Positions 1-7,839 are shown, counted from the stretch's first letter. The stretch is DNA of 64,000 nucleotides from Acidobacteriota bacterium (GCA_003223215.1 QHYH01000107.1:1-64000); one strand, 5' to 3'. Made by a program: numbers and translations. Notes: generated from the sequence alone by a model not told the origin.

Positions 1-296
1 AACCAAGTTTTTGGTAGGTCGCGACTGGGAGAAGCGTGGAAGTGGAGGAACCCAGCAATCCCGCGAGCCAAGGCCCCACCGTGCCAGACACCGTAAACGG
101 CTAAAGGGATTACCCGCATCGCAACTCCAGTGTTTCCCTAACTTGTCAACTACTGCGCTCAATGATAGCTGTTTTCGATATTCCTTCGAATTGGAAGCGG
201 CTGAGCAAAGGTCTTGGGCATTCCCAGTGAGGGAGCCTTGGCTTCCAGGCAGTGTCCCTTACGCGTCGATTTCAGAACCATTGCCGGAGGCAAGCC
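1..296. other. Non-coding left edge
   Basis: No convincing gene is visible before the first PilZ gene. Open frames here lack a ribosome site and recognisable protein motifs. The last bases (GGAGG at 286-290) are the ribosome site of the next gene. Confidence 0.5.
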
Positions 297-668
297 ATGC
301 AATCTCCAAAAAGAATCGAGCCCGTCGAGAACGAGCAAGCTGATTATCACAGTACGCAACGGAAGATTCCTCGTCTGAAGAGTTTCGATGCGAGAATTGA
401 GAGGCGCGAGCCTCTGCCAGTTCAGATCTACCTCGCGAACTTGGAAGAGCCGCGGGCTCGCGAACACACTGTAACGGAAGACGTCAGTCCCCACGGTGCT
501 CGAGTGCTCACCAAACGATGCTGGCAGCCCGGCGAAGTACCGCTGGTTACCCCCTTGATGGGCGAGTTTCCGAAGCACGCTCGAGTCGTATATTGTGATC
601 CTCAGCCGAAGGGTGGCTATTGTGTGGGCATACAATTCGAAGGCCTCCCATTCAACTGGCACATATAG
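297..668 (+). CDS. PilZ-domain protein (first of three paralogues)
   Basis: Small single-domain PilZ protein of 123 residues, probably cytoplasmic; the family usually binds cyclic di-GMP. The second half carries the D-V-S-P-H-G signature (D/N-x-S-x-x-G), followed by the A-R-V-V-Y-C and G-I-Q-F strands of the PilZ barrel. An arginine-rich segment (R-I-E-R-R) before the barrel could be the RxxxR half of the nucleotide site, though it fits less cleanly than in the paralogues. I chose the ATG at 297 because GGAGG lies 6 nt upstream; an in-frame start at 252 has no such site. Two paralogues follow within 1.3 kb. The output partner is unknown. Confidence 0.8.
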   Translation: MQSPKRIEPVENEQADYHSTQRKIPRLKSFDARIERREPLPVQIYLANLEEPRAREHTVTEDVSPHGARVLTKRCWQPGEVPLVTPLMGEFPKHARVVYCDPQPKGGYCVGIQFEGLPFNWHI

Positions 669-927
669 CTCTCGCCGGGTTCCCCATCACGCTCTGCGTA
701 ATAGCAGCCAAAACTCCGAAGAGCGATGCCAGGAAGAAATTCGCGTTCTTCCGGAATTTTGTGGGCGAAACCGTGGTGATATCGTCGGGTGGTGCATGGG
801 TCAACTCGCATGCGGAGCTGGGAGGTGGCAAGAGTTCGTAGGGGACTCCGAAGGCGAGCGGTCGCAGCCTGCAGAGAACTCCTTTCCCTTCCTGGGGGAT
901 AGCAGTTCAGAGCTGCCCGCAGCGAGC

Positions 928-1018
928 TCATTAACCGGTCCAATCTTTCCACGCGACTTAACCTACTCACGTCATAGGGGATAGAGCCGTCGCGGGGCAA
1001 AGATTGGCCGGTTAATGA
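928..1018. repeat. Long imperfect inverted repeat
   Basis: The left arm (928-957) and right arm (989-1018) are each 30 bases. They are complementary apart from one indel and a few mismatches: both arms, read on opposite strands, begin TCATTAACCGG and end with CGCGAC. The spacer is 31 bases. The right arm touches copy A of the repeated element. It could be a transcribed hairpin, a protein-binding dyad or fused ends of a lost mobile element. Confidence 0.75.
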
Positions 1019-1059
1019 CGGCGAGGACCGTTCTGAAATCTTCGTACAAGAGGGAAAGG
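1019..1059 (+). repeat. ~40-bp repeated element, copy A
   Basis: Begins CGGCGAGGACCGTTCTGA and ends ACAAGAGGGAAAGG. Nearly the same bases recur at 2018-2058 in the same orientation and, more diverged, inverted at 1931-1973. It lies 180 bp upstream of the second PilZ gene. Confidence 0.75.
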
Positions 1060-1237
1060 CAAAGCGTCGTTCCTTCATGGCTCCGGGCACTCTCTGCCTC
1101 ACCTGCGCCCAGCACTCTCCGGTACTTTGGCCCGAGGCGTCGATTCACGAGATTCGCGCTGTTGCTGAACCCGTGGCAACCAAAGGAGGCGGCTTTAAGA
1201 GGCACCCGATTAAGGCACTGACAGGGGCAAAGGCGAG

Positions 1238-1546
1238 ATGCGTGTACCTACTGGCCGATATGAAGAGCGCACTCCGAGGGCAGTGACGGTAGAGTTCTTG
1301 CGCTTTGACGAATTGCAATCTAATAAGAGGGCGGTCACTGAAAATGTGAGTCCTCGGGGTGCGCGCATCGTGACTGACTGGAACTGCGCTCCCGGAAAGC
1401 ATGTCCTGGTTACTGCCCCAAGGGAAGGCGTCAAGTCGCTGGCGCGTGTGGTTTACTGCCAACAGCTAGAAAGCACAAAATTTGCTGTCGGCCTCCAATT
1501 TGTAGTGCGGGTCGAAGAGTGGGGGAAACCTACCAGCCACGCATGA
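1238..1546 (+). CDS. PilZ-domain protein (second paralogue)
   Basis: A 102-residue single PilZ domain. Both halves of the cyclic di-GMP site are visible: R-Y-E-E-R (RxxxR) near residues 7-11 and N-V-S-P-R-G near residue 37. These are followed by A-R-V-V-Y-C-Q and F-A-V-G-L-Q-F, almost word for word as in the flanking paralogues. The ATG at 1238 follows a modest AAAGGCGAG ribosome site. The upstream region carries a long inverted repeat and copy A of the repeated element, so expression may be controlled there. No effector domain is attached; it probably acts through a partner protein. Binding of cyclic di-GMP is inferred from motifs only. Confidence 0.8.
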   Translation: MRVPTGRYEERTPRAVTVEFLRFDELQSNKRAVTENVSPRGARIVTDWNCAPGKHVLVTAPREGVKSLARVVYCQQLESTKFAVGLQFVVRVEEWGKPTSHA

Positions 1547-1566
1547 GTGGAGGGCGAGTAGGAAGG

Positions 1567-1923
1567 TCAATCACTGTATTCGGCATCACGTTGGCGCGAC
1601 CCATGCGCAAGTCCGAACAGAAACTGTAGCCCGAGTGCAAATGCATTGGCTGGAAGCGGCTGGCAGTAGACGATCCTCGCACGTGCACAGAGTTCGCCTA
1701 GTGCAGACTTTACAAGTACAGAAGTCCCCTTCTTCCATGGACGGTTAGTTCGCACGCGCGCTCCATAAGGGCTCACGTTTTCCGTCGAAACATACTGCAT
1801 TGACAGCGGCTTCTCCCCATTCGAGAGTAGAACCCGAAATGTCTGTGGGCTCCTCTTTTCTCTCCGGCTGTCGATGGCGGTGGAAAAAGGGGCCAAAACA
1901 GCGGTGGTCTGGTTACTTTTCAC
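1567..1923 (-). CDS. PilZ-domain protein (third paralogue, opposite strand)
   Basis: A 118-residue PilZ protein convergent with the second copy (20 bp between stops). R-R-E-K-R near residue 20 and N-V-S-P-Y-G supply both halves of the cyclic di-GMP site, and A-R-I-V-Y-C-Q-P-L-P plus F-A-L-G-L-Q-F match the paralogues. I prefer the GTG at 1923, which has AAAGGGG 4 nt upstream. An in-frame TTG at 1980 would put the ~40-bp repeated element inside the coding region. If the shorter form is right, the repeat (copy B) is this gene's leader and supplies its ribosome site. Confidence 0.75.
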   Translation of the reverse strand: MKSNQTTAVLAPFSTAIDSRREKRSPQTFRVLLSNGEKPLSMQYVSTENVSPYGARVRTNRPWKKGTSVLVKSALGELCARARIVYCQPLPANAFALGLQFLFGLAHGSRQRDAEYSD

Positions 1924-1930
1924 TCTGCCC

Positions 1931-1973
1931 CTTTCCCTCTTGGAAGGGGGTGTTCTCTCAGAACGGCCCGCAG
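1931..1973 (-). repeat. ~40-bp repeated element, copy B (inverted)
   Basis: Read on the minus strand it contains GGCCGTTCTGAGAG and CCAAGAGGGAAAG, matching copies A and C with an internal difference. With copy C it forms an imperfect inverted repeat around a ~45-bp spacer. Confidence 0.65.
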
Positions 1974-1976
1974 CGG

Positions 1977-2189
1977 TCAAGGGCGCGCCGGTGTTGCGCG
2001 GCGAAGCGAACCCTTCACGGCGAGGACCGTTCTGAGATCCTCGACAAGAGGGAAAGGGGTGGCATAATCCCGCGCGATCTCCTGCATCAACTCCAATTCC
2101 TGTTTCGAGAAGAGCCGGCCACTGAAACGCACCGGGAGAAAAACACCGCCAGCTTCTCGCACCGAGCGATCAGGAATAAGTAATGTCAC
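1977..2189 (-). pseudogene. Possible DruA-like (DUF4338) N-terminal remnant
   Basis: Minus-strand reading gives a 70-residue frame containing R-F-S-G-R-L-F-S-K-Q-E-L-E-L-M-Q-E-I-A. This resembles the start of DUF4338/DruA-type proteins that often travel with transposases. After that block the frame runs into repeat copy C and loses similarity, so it cannot be an intact gene. It directly follows the transposase remnant on the same strand, consistent with one decayed mobile element. The family assignment is from memory of the motif and is uncertain. Confidence 0.3.
2018..2058 (+). repeat. ~40-bp repeated element, copy C
   Basis: Same orientation as copy A, 1 kb away: CGGCGAGGACCGTTCTGA then GATCCTCGACAAGAGGGAAAGG. 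It differs from A by a few substitutions and one missing base. Confidence 0.75.
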
Positions 2190-2610
2190 GGTTGGACAGC
2201 CGCCGAGACAGGACCCACCGGAGGCAAGGTCGCATGCAGAGCTAGGAGCTCCCGCGGAACGGCACTCTCTGGCGTCGACGCCAAGAGTCTCCCGCCCGCC
2301 TTCGCCGCCCGCGAGGAATCCCGAGTGGCTTCTCGGGTCCCTGGCACCAGATCGAGAATCTTGTGCTGGTCCCGGCCACAGAGTAATTCCAGCAAAACAT
2401 CGAAGGGCTTTTTGCCTTGCTGCTTGGCCGTTTGCAGAATGCTGGTGAGCACGGCCTGGGCGCGAGCTCCCCGTGGGTGCGGTTGCCGCCCCAGTTCTTG
2501 CGCGCGCCGATCAGGGCGCGGATGGCGCGCTCACTGACATTGTTCGTGGCATCCAGCCCAGGACAATAGAGGAAGGTAAAGAGGTAGGGTCGCTCATGAT
2601 CGAGACTGCG
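2189..2610 (-). pseudogene. IS66-type transposase C-terminal remnant, frameshifted
   Basis: The minus strand encodes the end of an IS66-family DDE transposase. T-N-N-V-S-E-R-A-I-R, with the third catalytic acidic residue, lies near 2530-2560, then R-K-N-W-G-G-N-R-T. In a shifted frame R-G-A-R-A-Q-A-V-L-T-S-I-L-Q-T-A-K-Q-Q-G follows. The frame change falls around 2465-2475. Everything upstream (the rest of the DDE core and the N-terminus) is missing, because hpnI begins where it should be. This is a dead fragment of about 140 codons, a mark of past insertion beside the PilZ cluster. Confidence 0.7.
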
Positions 2611-2616
2611 GCCGAG

Positions 2617-3792
2617 TCACATCGTGGCTTTTACGTCTCCGGCAATCGGCACCATTCGCCCATTGCGGACCGCATATTCGACCGGGCCCCATCGGATACG
2701 GTTCGAACCGAAGCTCACCAGCCAAACCACAAAGTAAATGGCGTCGCGAACCGGCACGAGCCAGAGATTTCGCCTTAAAACTTGGTCGCCAACGCCCCAT
2801 CCTCCAACGGTCCAGGCCATACCGGAACGCAGAACCACGTATGCAGCGGGGTATATGCCAGCGATCCATCCTGCTGGTGCAGCCAGAGCCGCGAGGACCA
2901 TCCAGGGCAGTCCTTGCGTGAAGAGCAGTCCCAGGTAGGAAAGTGGCCGACACAGCCTTACCGTGCGGGCCCAGCGCAATTGATGCTCCCAAAAACCACG
3001 GAGCGTTTGCGCCGTATACATGGTCCAAACCGGTTCCCGCGACAGGACAATTTCTCCACCGGCCTCGGCGAGCTTGTAGCCCAATTCGTAATCGTCCGCT
3101 AGGGCATCGACTAGCACTTCGAACCCCCCCATTCTTCGGACCCATTCCTTGGTGGTGGCAATCGAGGCTCCCAGCGCGAAGCGGATTCCTTCCTTCCATC
3201 GCGCCACCAGCACACCAGCAAAAAAATCGCTGGCCGCGCCAATAGCTTCCAGTTTTGCGCCGAGATTTTCCTGGGCAATCGCGCGATAGAACGATGTGAC
3301 CGCGGCGATTTTCTTGTCGCGCAGGGGCGCAACCACTTCGCGAAGATAGCTTGGCCCGACGCGCACGTCGCCATCGGTCAGCACAAGCACGTCGTGTTGA
3401 GCTTCCCGGGCCAGCATCACTAGCTTGTTTACCTTGCGGTTCGCACCCAGGTCCGCTGCGCTCGTGAACAATCGAATTTGTCGTTGAGGAAATTCCGCAA
3501 TGATTTGCCGAATCACGGGCAAGGCCGGATCGCTCTCATCATTGACCGCAAACAAGATTTCGTAGTCCGGATAATCCTGTTTGCAGAAACTTGCGAAGTT
3601 TTCGTAGGAGCCGAAGTCCACGCCGCGCACGGGCTTGAGCAGGCTTGCTGGCGGACTGTACTCTGCACGTGTTTCTCCCCGTTGCGGGCGGAAAAACTGC
3701 AACGCAGCAAGAATCGCCAGCAGGTAGTAAACCAACGGAAAAGCCGCTACCAGCAGCAGGACATCGCGCCAGAGAGGGTAGTGCCAGATCAC
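2617..3792 (-). CDS. hpnI: Hopanoid glycosyltransferase HpnI
   Basis: Membrane family-2 glycosyltransferase of 391 residues. In known systems HpnI adds N-acetylglucosamine to bacteriohopanetetrol. A membrane segment covers residues 11-33. The S-L-L-K-P-V-R-G block (50-57), the D-G-D metal motif (140-142), an A-D-D-Y-E-L-G block (232-238) and Q-L-R-W-A-R-T (271-277, the QxxRW motif of ceramide-glucosyltransferase-like enzymes) are in order. Hydrophobic helices fill the C-terminal quarter. It is the last gene of an operon with HpnJ and two small transporters (46-bp gap from the preceding gene), which supports the hopanoid assignment. The squalene-hopene cyclase and other hpn genes are not in the window. 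Confidence 0.8.
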   Translation of the reverse strand: MIWHYPLWRDVLLLVAAFPLVYYLLAILAALQFFRPQRGETRAEYSPPASLLKPVRGVDFGSYENFASFCKQDYPDYEILFAVNDESDPALPVIRQIIAEFPQRQIRLFTSAADLGANRKVNKLVMLAREAQHDVLVLTDGDVRVGPSYLREVVAPLRDKKIAAVTSFYRAIAQENLGAKLEAIGAASDFFAGVLVARWKEGIRFALGASIATTKEWVRRMGGFEVLVDALADDYELGYKLAEAGGEIVLSREPVWTMYTAQTLRGFWEHQLRWARTVRLCRPLSYLGLLFTQGLPWMVLAALAAPAGWIAGIYPAAYVVLRSGMAWTVGGWGVGDQVLRRNLWLVPVRDAIYFVVWLVSFGSNRIRWGPVEYAVRNGRMVPIAGDVKATM

Positions 3793-3838
3793 GAGAGCCG
3801 GCCCGCTATCATCATAGAAATTCTCTCAGGATCTTGCG

Positions 3839-4213
3839 TCAACCCGCTGCAACCAGCGCGACGCCTATGCAGACCAAGATGACTCCGGCCCACCGTGCGG
3901 TGCTTACTTCTTCCCCAAGAATGAATTTTGCCCCAACCGTTCCGGCGACATAGCTGAGCGCGGACGCTGGAATCACCAGGCTTATCGGCGCCCAGGACAG
4001 CAAAAGAAGGAGGGCATAGAACGAGAACGCCATCAGCGGAACGCCGGTCCAAAACCAGCCGTTCCGCACCGCACGTCCCAGAAACTCGACTACCGCCCCT
4101 GGCCGCAACCGCGCCGGCTCACCTACCGACTTCATTCCGTGGGTGATGGCGATCTCGCCGCCAGTGCTGCCCAGAATCAGCACCGCAAGTCCCACGACGA
4201 CACGAACGTACAT
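3839..4213 (-). CDS. Small EamA/EmrE-like 4-TM transporter (subunit 2)
   Basis: A 124-residue protein made almost wholly of four hydrophobic helices, half the length of a standard EamA/DMT transporter. It resembles EmrE, ArnE and ArnF, which work as dimers. The ATG at 4213 overlaps the TGA of the upstream homologue (TGATG), implying translational coupling and probably equimolar synthesis. A longer frame starting at 4306 would overlap the preceding gene extensively and reads as non-membrane sequence, so I rejected it. Sitting between hpnJ and hpnI, the pair may flip a glycosylated hopanoid or its lipid precursor. That role is inference from position and similarity to ArnEF. Confidence 0.75.
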   Translation of the reverse strand: MYVRVVVGLAVLILGSTGGEIAITHGMKSVGEPARLRPGAVVEFLGRAVRNGWFWTGVPLMAFSFYALLLLLSWAPISLVIPASALSYVAGTVGAKFILGEEVSTARWAGVILVCIGVALVAAG

Positions 4214-4641
4214 CAGGCAGCTACCTCGCTGGGCACTTCCGTGGTTCGAGGTTTGGTTTGTCCGACCAGGAGAACACCCACACAAATCAGGACCACGCCG
4301 ATCCATCGCCGCGGCGAAACGGATTCGTGAAGGAAAACGACCGCCAGGAAAGTAAGCGCTGCGTACCCAATTGCGCCGGCAGGCATGACGTAACTATAAT
4401 CCGCCCAACTCAGCACGGTCATGTAGCTGACCATAAATCCGATGAGAAAAAAGATTGCCAGCCAAATGGTCGTACTCGCTACGGTTAGGCGAAAAGCCTG
4501 GGAGATTCCGTGCGCTGTCAACTCCACAGCGCCAATCTGCGCCATGCCGTACTTGAGCAACAAGTCTCCAGCGTTCGCGCACACGACCATGGCCAAGACC
4601 ATGGCCAGCGTCTTGATCCGCAGCCTTTTCTCGCTTGCCAT
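4213..4641 (-). CDS. Small EamA/EmrE-like 4-TM transporter (subunit 1)
   Basis: A 142-residue four-helix membrane protein of the drug/metabolite transporter superfamily. A short charged N-terminus (M-A-S-E-K-R-L-R-I-K) precedes helix 1, and the last helix (W-I-G-V-V-L-I-C-V-G-V-L-L-V-G) is followed by a polar tail. It starts 9 bp after hpnJ and its stop codon overlaps the start of the second small transporter. Two unequal neighbouring genes of this type suggest a heterodimer like ArnE/ArnF, which moves undecaprenyl-phosphate-aminoarabinose. The substrate is unknown; operon context points to a hopanoid head-group lipid. Confidence 0.75.
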   Translation of the reverse strand: MASEKRLRIKTLAMVLAMVVCANAGDLLLKYGMAQIGAVELTAHGISQAFRLTVASTTIWLAIFFLIGFMVSYMTVLSWADYSYVMPAGAIGYAALTFLAVVFLHESVSPRRWIGVVLICVGVLLVGQTKPRTTEVPSEVAA

Positions 4642-4650
4642 GTTGGGGAG

Positions 4651-6156
4651 CTAGTCGTTTCCGGAAGCCGAACTTGCTCCGGGGACCGAAACCATGGGCT
4701 TGTTGTAATCTTCGCCGCCCTTGCGCGCCCATTTCAGGCGCTCCGCGCGCAGCTTCAAAAACTCCGTAGCTTCCGAGTAGAGCCGCTTGCGCTCGTGGCT
4801 GTCCCACAATGCGTCTTTGACGATGCGCCAGACAACTCTCGGCCGGAAGTAATACTCATCATAGAAACGGTTTACGCCGTCCATCATCTGGGCTTTCGAG
4901 AGATGGGGGTACTCGATGTGCGGAAGCTGGTGCCCGCTGGAATCTGCCAAGGCTTCGACTTTGAGGAATCCCTGCGCCGCCATGGTGTCGTGAAGTTCGG
5001 TTCCCGGCATGGCATGAGCCAGCGACACCTGGATGGTCTCGCAGTCCAGTTCTTTGGCAAAGTCGATGGTTTTTTGGATCGTTTCCTTGGTCTCGCCGGG
5101 CAGGCCGATGATGAAGTCGCCATGTACCTTGATGTGGTATTTGCGACAATGCTTGCGGAAGTTGCGCGCCATCTCCACCGTCGCGCCCTTCTTGATGTTC
5201 TTCAGGATTTGCGCGTCACCGGATTCGAATCCCACGATGAACAGCCGCGCGCCCGCCTCGGCCATGGCCTTGACCGTTTCTTCATCACTATGCACACGCG
5301 CCGTGGACGACCAGCGGAACTTCAGCGGCTTGAGCTTGGCCGAGAGCTCCAAAACGCGATCCTTGCGGATGTTGAACGTGTCGTCGTCAAAGAAAATCTC
5401 TTTCATTTGCGGGAAGTATTCGAGCGCTTGCTTGACTTCCCGCGCCACGTTATCGGTCGAGCGAGTCCGCCAGGCGTGTCCGGAAAGGGTTTGCGGCCAC
5501 ATGCAAAAGGTGCAAAGCGCCGGACATCCCCGGGTGGTATAGAAGGAAATAAAGGGATGCAACAGGAAGGGGACGTTGTAGCGCCCGATTTCCAGATCGC
5601 GCTTGTAAATGTCTGAAGCGAACGGCAGGGCGTCGAGCTCCTCGGTGTGGAGTTGCGGGCGCTCCGGGTTGTGCACAATCTTGCCGTCCTTGCGGTAGCT
5701 CACGCCAAGAATCTCGCCGAGCGGGCGCCCGCGCGCGTACTCGGTCACCGAGTAATCGAATTCCCCGCGCGTGACGAAGTCGATGTCTTCGCTGGCATTC
5801 AGCGTCTCGTCGGGCTTGATGTGTCCGTGGGGTCCGACAAAAGCGATCTTCATGCTGGGATTGGCTTCTTTGATCTTGCGAATGAGCTTCAGGTCGCTTT
5901 GCAGACCCACGGTCGAGGTGAACAAAACTAGGAACTCGTAGTCCTTCGAGATCTCCACCGTCTGCTGCCAGTTCACCTTGTGCGGCGAAGCATCCAGCAA
6001 CCGGCTCCCGGGGAGCATACCGGCCGGGTAGGTCAGCCAAACGGGATACCAATAGGATTCAATCTCCCGCGTCGCGGGCCACCGCGAGCTGGCGCCGCCG
6101 TCAAAGTTCTCGAAACTCGGCGGGTTCAGCAACAAAGTTTTCATCACTTCCGGCAT
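4651..6156 (-). CDS. hpnJ: Hopanoid-associated radical SAM protein HpnJ
   Basis: A 501-residue B12-binding-type radical SAM enzyme. It opens with the M-K-T-L-L-L-N-P-P-S-F-E-N-F-D-G-G block typical of HpnJ. A cobalamin-binding-like domain covers roughly residues 1-140, and the iron-sulfur cluster motif C-P-A-L-C-T-F-C places cysteines at 211, 215 and 218. In characterised systems HpnJ converts the glucosamine head group of bacteriohopanetetrol to the cyclitol ether. GAGG stands about 7 nt before the ATG at 6156; an alternative ATG four codons later also has a plausible site. It is the first gene of the operon hpnJ, two EamA genes, hpnI. Related B12-radical SAM families are the main alternative. 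Confidence 0.8.
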   Translation of the reverse strand: MPEVMKTLLLNPPSFENFDGGASSRWPATREIESYWYPVWLTYPAGMLPGSRLLDASPHKVNWQQTVEISKDYEFLVLFTSTVGLQSDLKLIRKIKEANPSMKIAFVGPHGHIKPDETLNASEDIDFVTRGEFDYSVTEYARGRPLGEILGVSYRKDGKIVHNPERPQLHTEELDALPFASDIYKRDLEIGRYNVPFLLHPFISFYTTRGCPALCTFCMWPQTLSGHAWRTRSTDNVAREVKQALEYFPQMKEIFFDDDTFNIRKDRVLELSAKLKPLKFRWSSTARVHSDEETVKAMAEAGARLFIVGFESGDAQILKNIKKGATVEMARNFRKHCRKYHIKVHGDFIIGLPGETKETIQKTIDFAKELDCETIQVSLAHAMPGTELHDTMAAQGFLKVEALADSSGHQLPHIEYPHLSKAQMMDGVNRFYDEYYFRPRVVWRIVKDALWDSHERKRLYSEATEFLKLRAERLKWARKGGEDYNKPMVSVPGASSASGND

Positions 6157-6453
6157 TCATCACCCTCAGGTGTTCCACAAGAGATGTTTTGTTTGGGCAG
6201 TTCTTCTGGGCTGAGCATCGAAGCAATAACCCACGCGGGCTTCGATGACACACGACCGCGTGCCCGATGCTTAGATTACAGTGTACCCGACTTTGTTGCA
6301 TCGTCTCAAATCTTTCTCCGGAATGGCCGGAATGGCCGGAATGGGTGGTAGCGGGGCGTGAACGTCGAAATCCCGCAGCAAACGGCACTTACAGGCGGCA
6401 CTGCCGGTTGGGAAACCATTTTTTTTGCATAACCGCCTGAGGGACATTGTCGG
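6157..6453. other. Intergenic region upstream of hpnJ, with a 9-bp tandem repeat
   Basis: About 300 bp with no gene. It should contain the promoter of the hopanoid operon, but no clear -35/-10 pair stands out. Three exact copies of CCGGAATGG lie head to tail at 6318-6344. A short run of T (6418-6427) lies near the end of the decarboxylase gene. Confidence 0.6.
6318..6344. repeat. Tandem repeat, 3 x CCGGAATGG
   Basis: Three perfect 9-bp units (6318-6326, 6327-6335, 6336-6344) lie in the intergenic region upstream of hpnJ. They may be a variable-number repeat or a multiple protein-binding site. Confidence 0.85.
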
Positions 6454-7839
6454 TTATCTACTTTCTTTCGCGCGGCCCCCGGCAGAGGTTCGAAAGACTT
6501 CCGAAGCGGCTTCCGACAGCAACTCCCAAATGCGCTCGACCCAGTCGTAGTGTTCCGGTTTCATCAGCACGGACCGCAAACAGGTCAGTCTGTCGCGGTC
6601 GCGTTTCATTAGGCCGAGGTCCTTCTCCCAGAAATGAACCGGCAGTTCTGCGACTGCCAGATGCAGGTTGCCCTTGGCTGCGGCTTCAAAGATTTTCCGG
6701 CTCATTTCGGAAGATTCGCTCACACTTTCACCGCGCGGCGCAAACACTAAGATGTCCAGCTCCGGAGTAAAGGCCGTTACAAACCGCGAATCCGCTTTCA
6801 GTTTGTCGAACAACGCCAGCGCAGATTTCCTGCCCCGTTCCAATCCGCGCGCAAATTCTCCGTGCTTCTTAAGCGGCAGCAGCCTTTGCGTCGCCCAAAG
6901 AGCTGCCGCCGCCGCGCCGGGCCTCGAGCACTCCAGGCTGATTTCTCCCAAATGCAATTCCGCCGAACTGAAATACGTGTACGGCGAATCGTGCTTATAC
7001 AGCCGCCCAATGCGCGGGTCACGAAACAAGACACATCCACATCCATACGGCTGCAAACCGTGTTTGTGCGGATCAATCACGATGGAGTCGGCCTTTCCTA
7101 TTTGGTCGAAAGCCAGTCTTGCGTCTCTCTCGAGATTCTGCGCCAGAGCGAAATATCCTCCGTAAGCCGCGTCCGCGTGAACCCGGAACCCGTGTTTCGC
7201 GCTCAACTCCAATGTCGTCGGCAATGGATCCACGGAACCCGTTGCCGTCGTTCCCATTGTGACAACAACTGTTCCCACATCCCCATGCTCCAGGCGTGTC
7301 GCCAGCGCATTACTGTCCATGCGCCCGAGCTGGTCGGTAGCTACCGATTCGAACGGCAGTTGCAGCACGCCGCTGATTCTGCGGTGCGTGTAATGCGCCT
7401 GTTCGCTCGCCAGAATTTTCTTCCCAGGATGGAGTTGCCCCGCAACCCATAAGGCTTCCAGGTTTGCCATCGTTCCGCCGCTCGAGAGGTGCCCCAGAAA
7501 ACTTGTCCAACCGACCATGGCGGCAATCTCGGTGACGGCTTCCTTTTCCATCGCCGACGTGGCGCGCCCGCCATCCAAGGCGTGATTGTTGGGATTGATC
7601 CACATGGCCAGCGCGTAGGCCATCCGCGCCACCGGGTGTGGCGGCTTTAGCATCTGTCCGGCATAGAGAGGATGAAAATACGGGTAGTTGTCCTTCAGCC
7701 GCTCGGCTGTCGTATTCAGTACCTCTTCAAGGCGGTCCATTCCAGGTGGCTGCCCTTCCAGGTTCGGTAACCCCGTAAAACCACAATCCAGCCGTTTCGC
7801 GGCTTCCCAAAGCGCCCCAAAACTTTTCTGGTCGAGCAT
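6454..7839 (-). CDS. Group II pyridoxal-5'-phosphate decarboxylase
   Basis: A 461-residue amino-acid decarboxylase of the glutamate/tyrosine/aromatic family, cytosolic. S-S-G-G-T-M-A-N (119-126) contacts the cofactor, H-A-D-A-A-Y-G-G-Y (221-229) supplies the aspartate to the pyridine nitrogen, and I-D-P-H-K-H-G (255-261) carries the Schiff-base lysine K259. The substrate cannot be told from sequence; tyrosine-, aspartate- and glutamate-type enzymes all share these motifs. It is the last gene of the efflux operon, starting 40 bp after the TolC-like gene. A link between amine production and export is therefore possible, but the short gap may simply reflect co-transcription. Confidence 0.85.
   Translation of the reverse strand: MLDQKSFGALWEAAKRLDCGFTGLPNLEGQPPGMDRLEEVLNTTAERLKDNYPYFHPLYAGQMLKPPHPVARMAYALAMWINPNNHALDGGRATSAMEKEAVTEIAAMVGWTSFLGHLSSGGTMANLEALWVAGQLHPGKKILASEQAHYTHRRISGVLQLPFESVATDQLGRMDSNALATRLEHGDVGTVVVTMGTTATGSVDPLPTTLELSAKHGFRVHADAAYGGYFALAQNLERDARLAFDQIGKADSIVIDPHKHGLQPYGCGCVLFRDPRIGRLYKHDSPYTYFSSAELHLGEISLECSRPGAAAAALWATQRLLPLKKHGEFARGLERGRKSALALFDKLKADSRFVTAFTPELDILVFAPRGESVSESSEMSRKIFEAAAKGNLHLAVAELPVHFWEKDLGLMKRDRDRLTCLRSVLMKPEHYDWVERIWELLSEAASEVFRTSAGGRAKESR

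Larger units (their letters stand above)
669..1237. other. Non-coding stretch with inverted repeat and repeat copy A
   Basis: No gene is supported between the first two PilZ genes. The stretch holds the long inverted repeat (928-1018) and copy A of the ~40-bp element (1019-1059), both listed separately. Open frames on both strands lack ribosome sites and family motifs. Confidence 0.6.

Noticed and set aside
11-343. 110-residue open frame at the left edge
   Set aside because: Overlaps the PilZ start and ribosome site, and its product shows no motif.
5221-5232. GGATTCGAATCC, resembling a tRNA T-arm
   Set aside because: It falls inside hpnJ and no acceptor, anticodon or D arm can be folded around it.
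4510-5616. 368-residue plus-strand frame opposite hpnJ
   Set aside because: The radical SAM gene on the minus strand has its cysteine motif and a good start; the plus frame has none.
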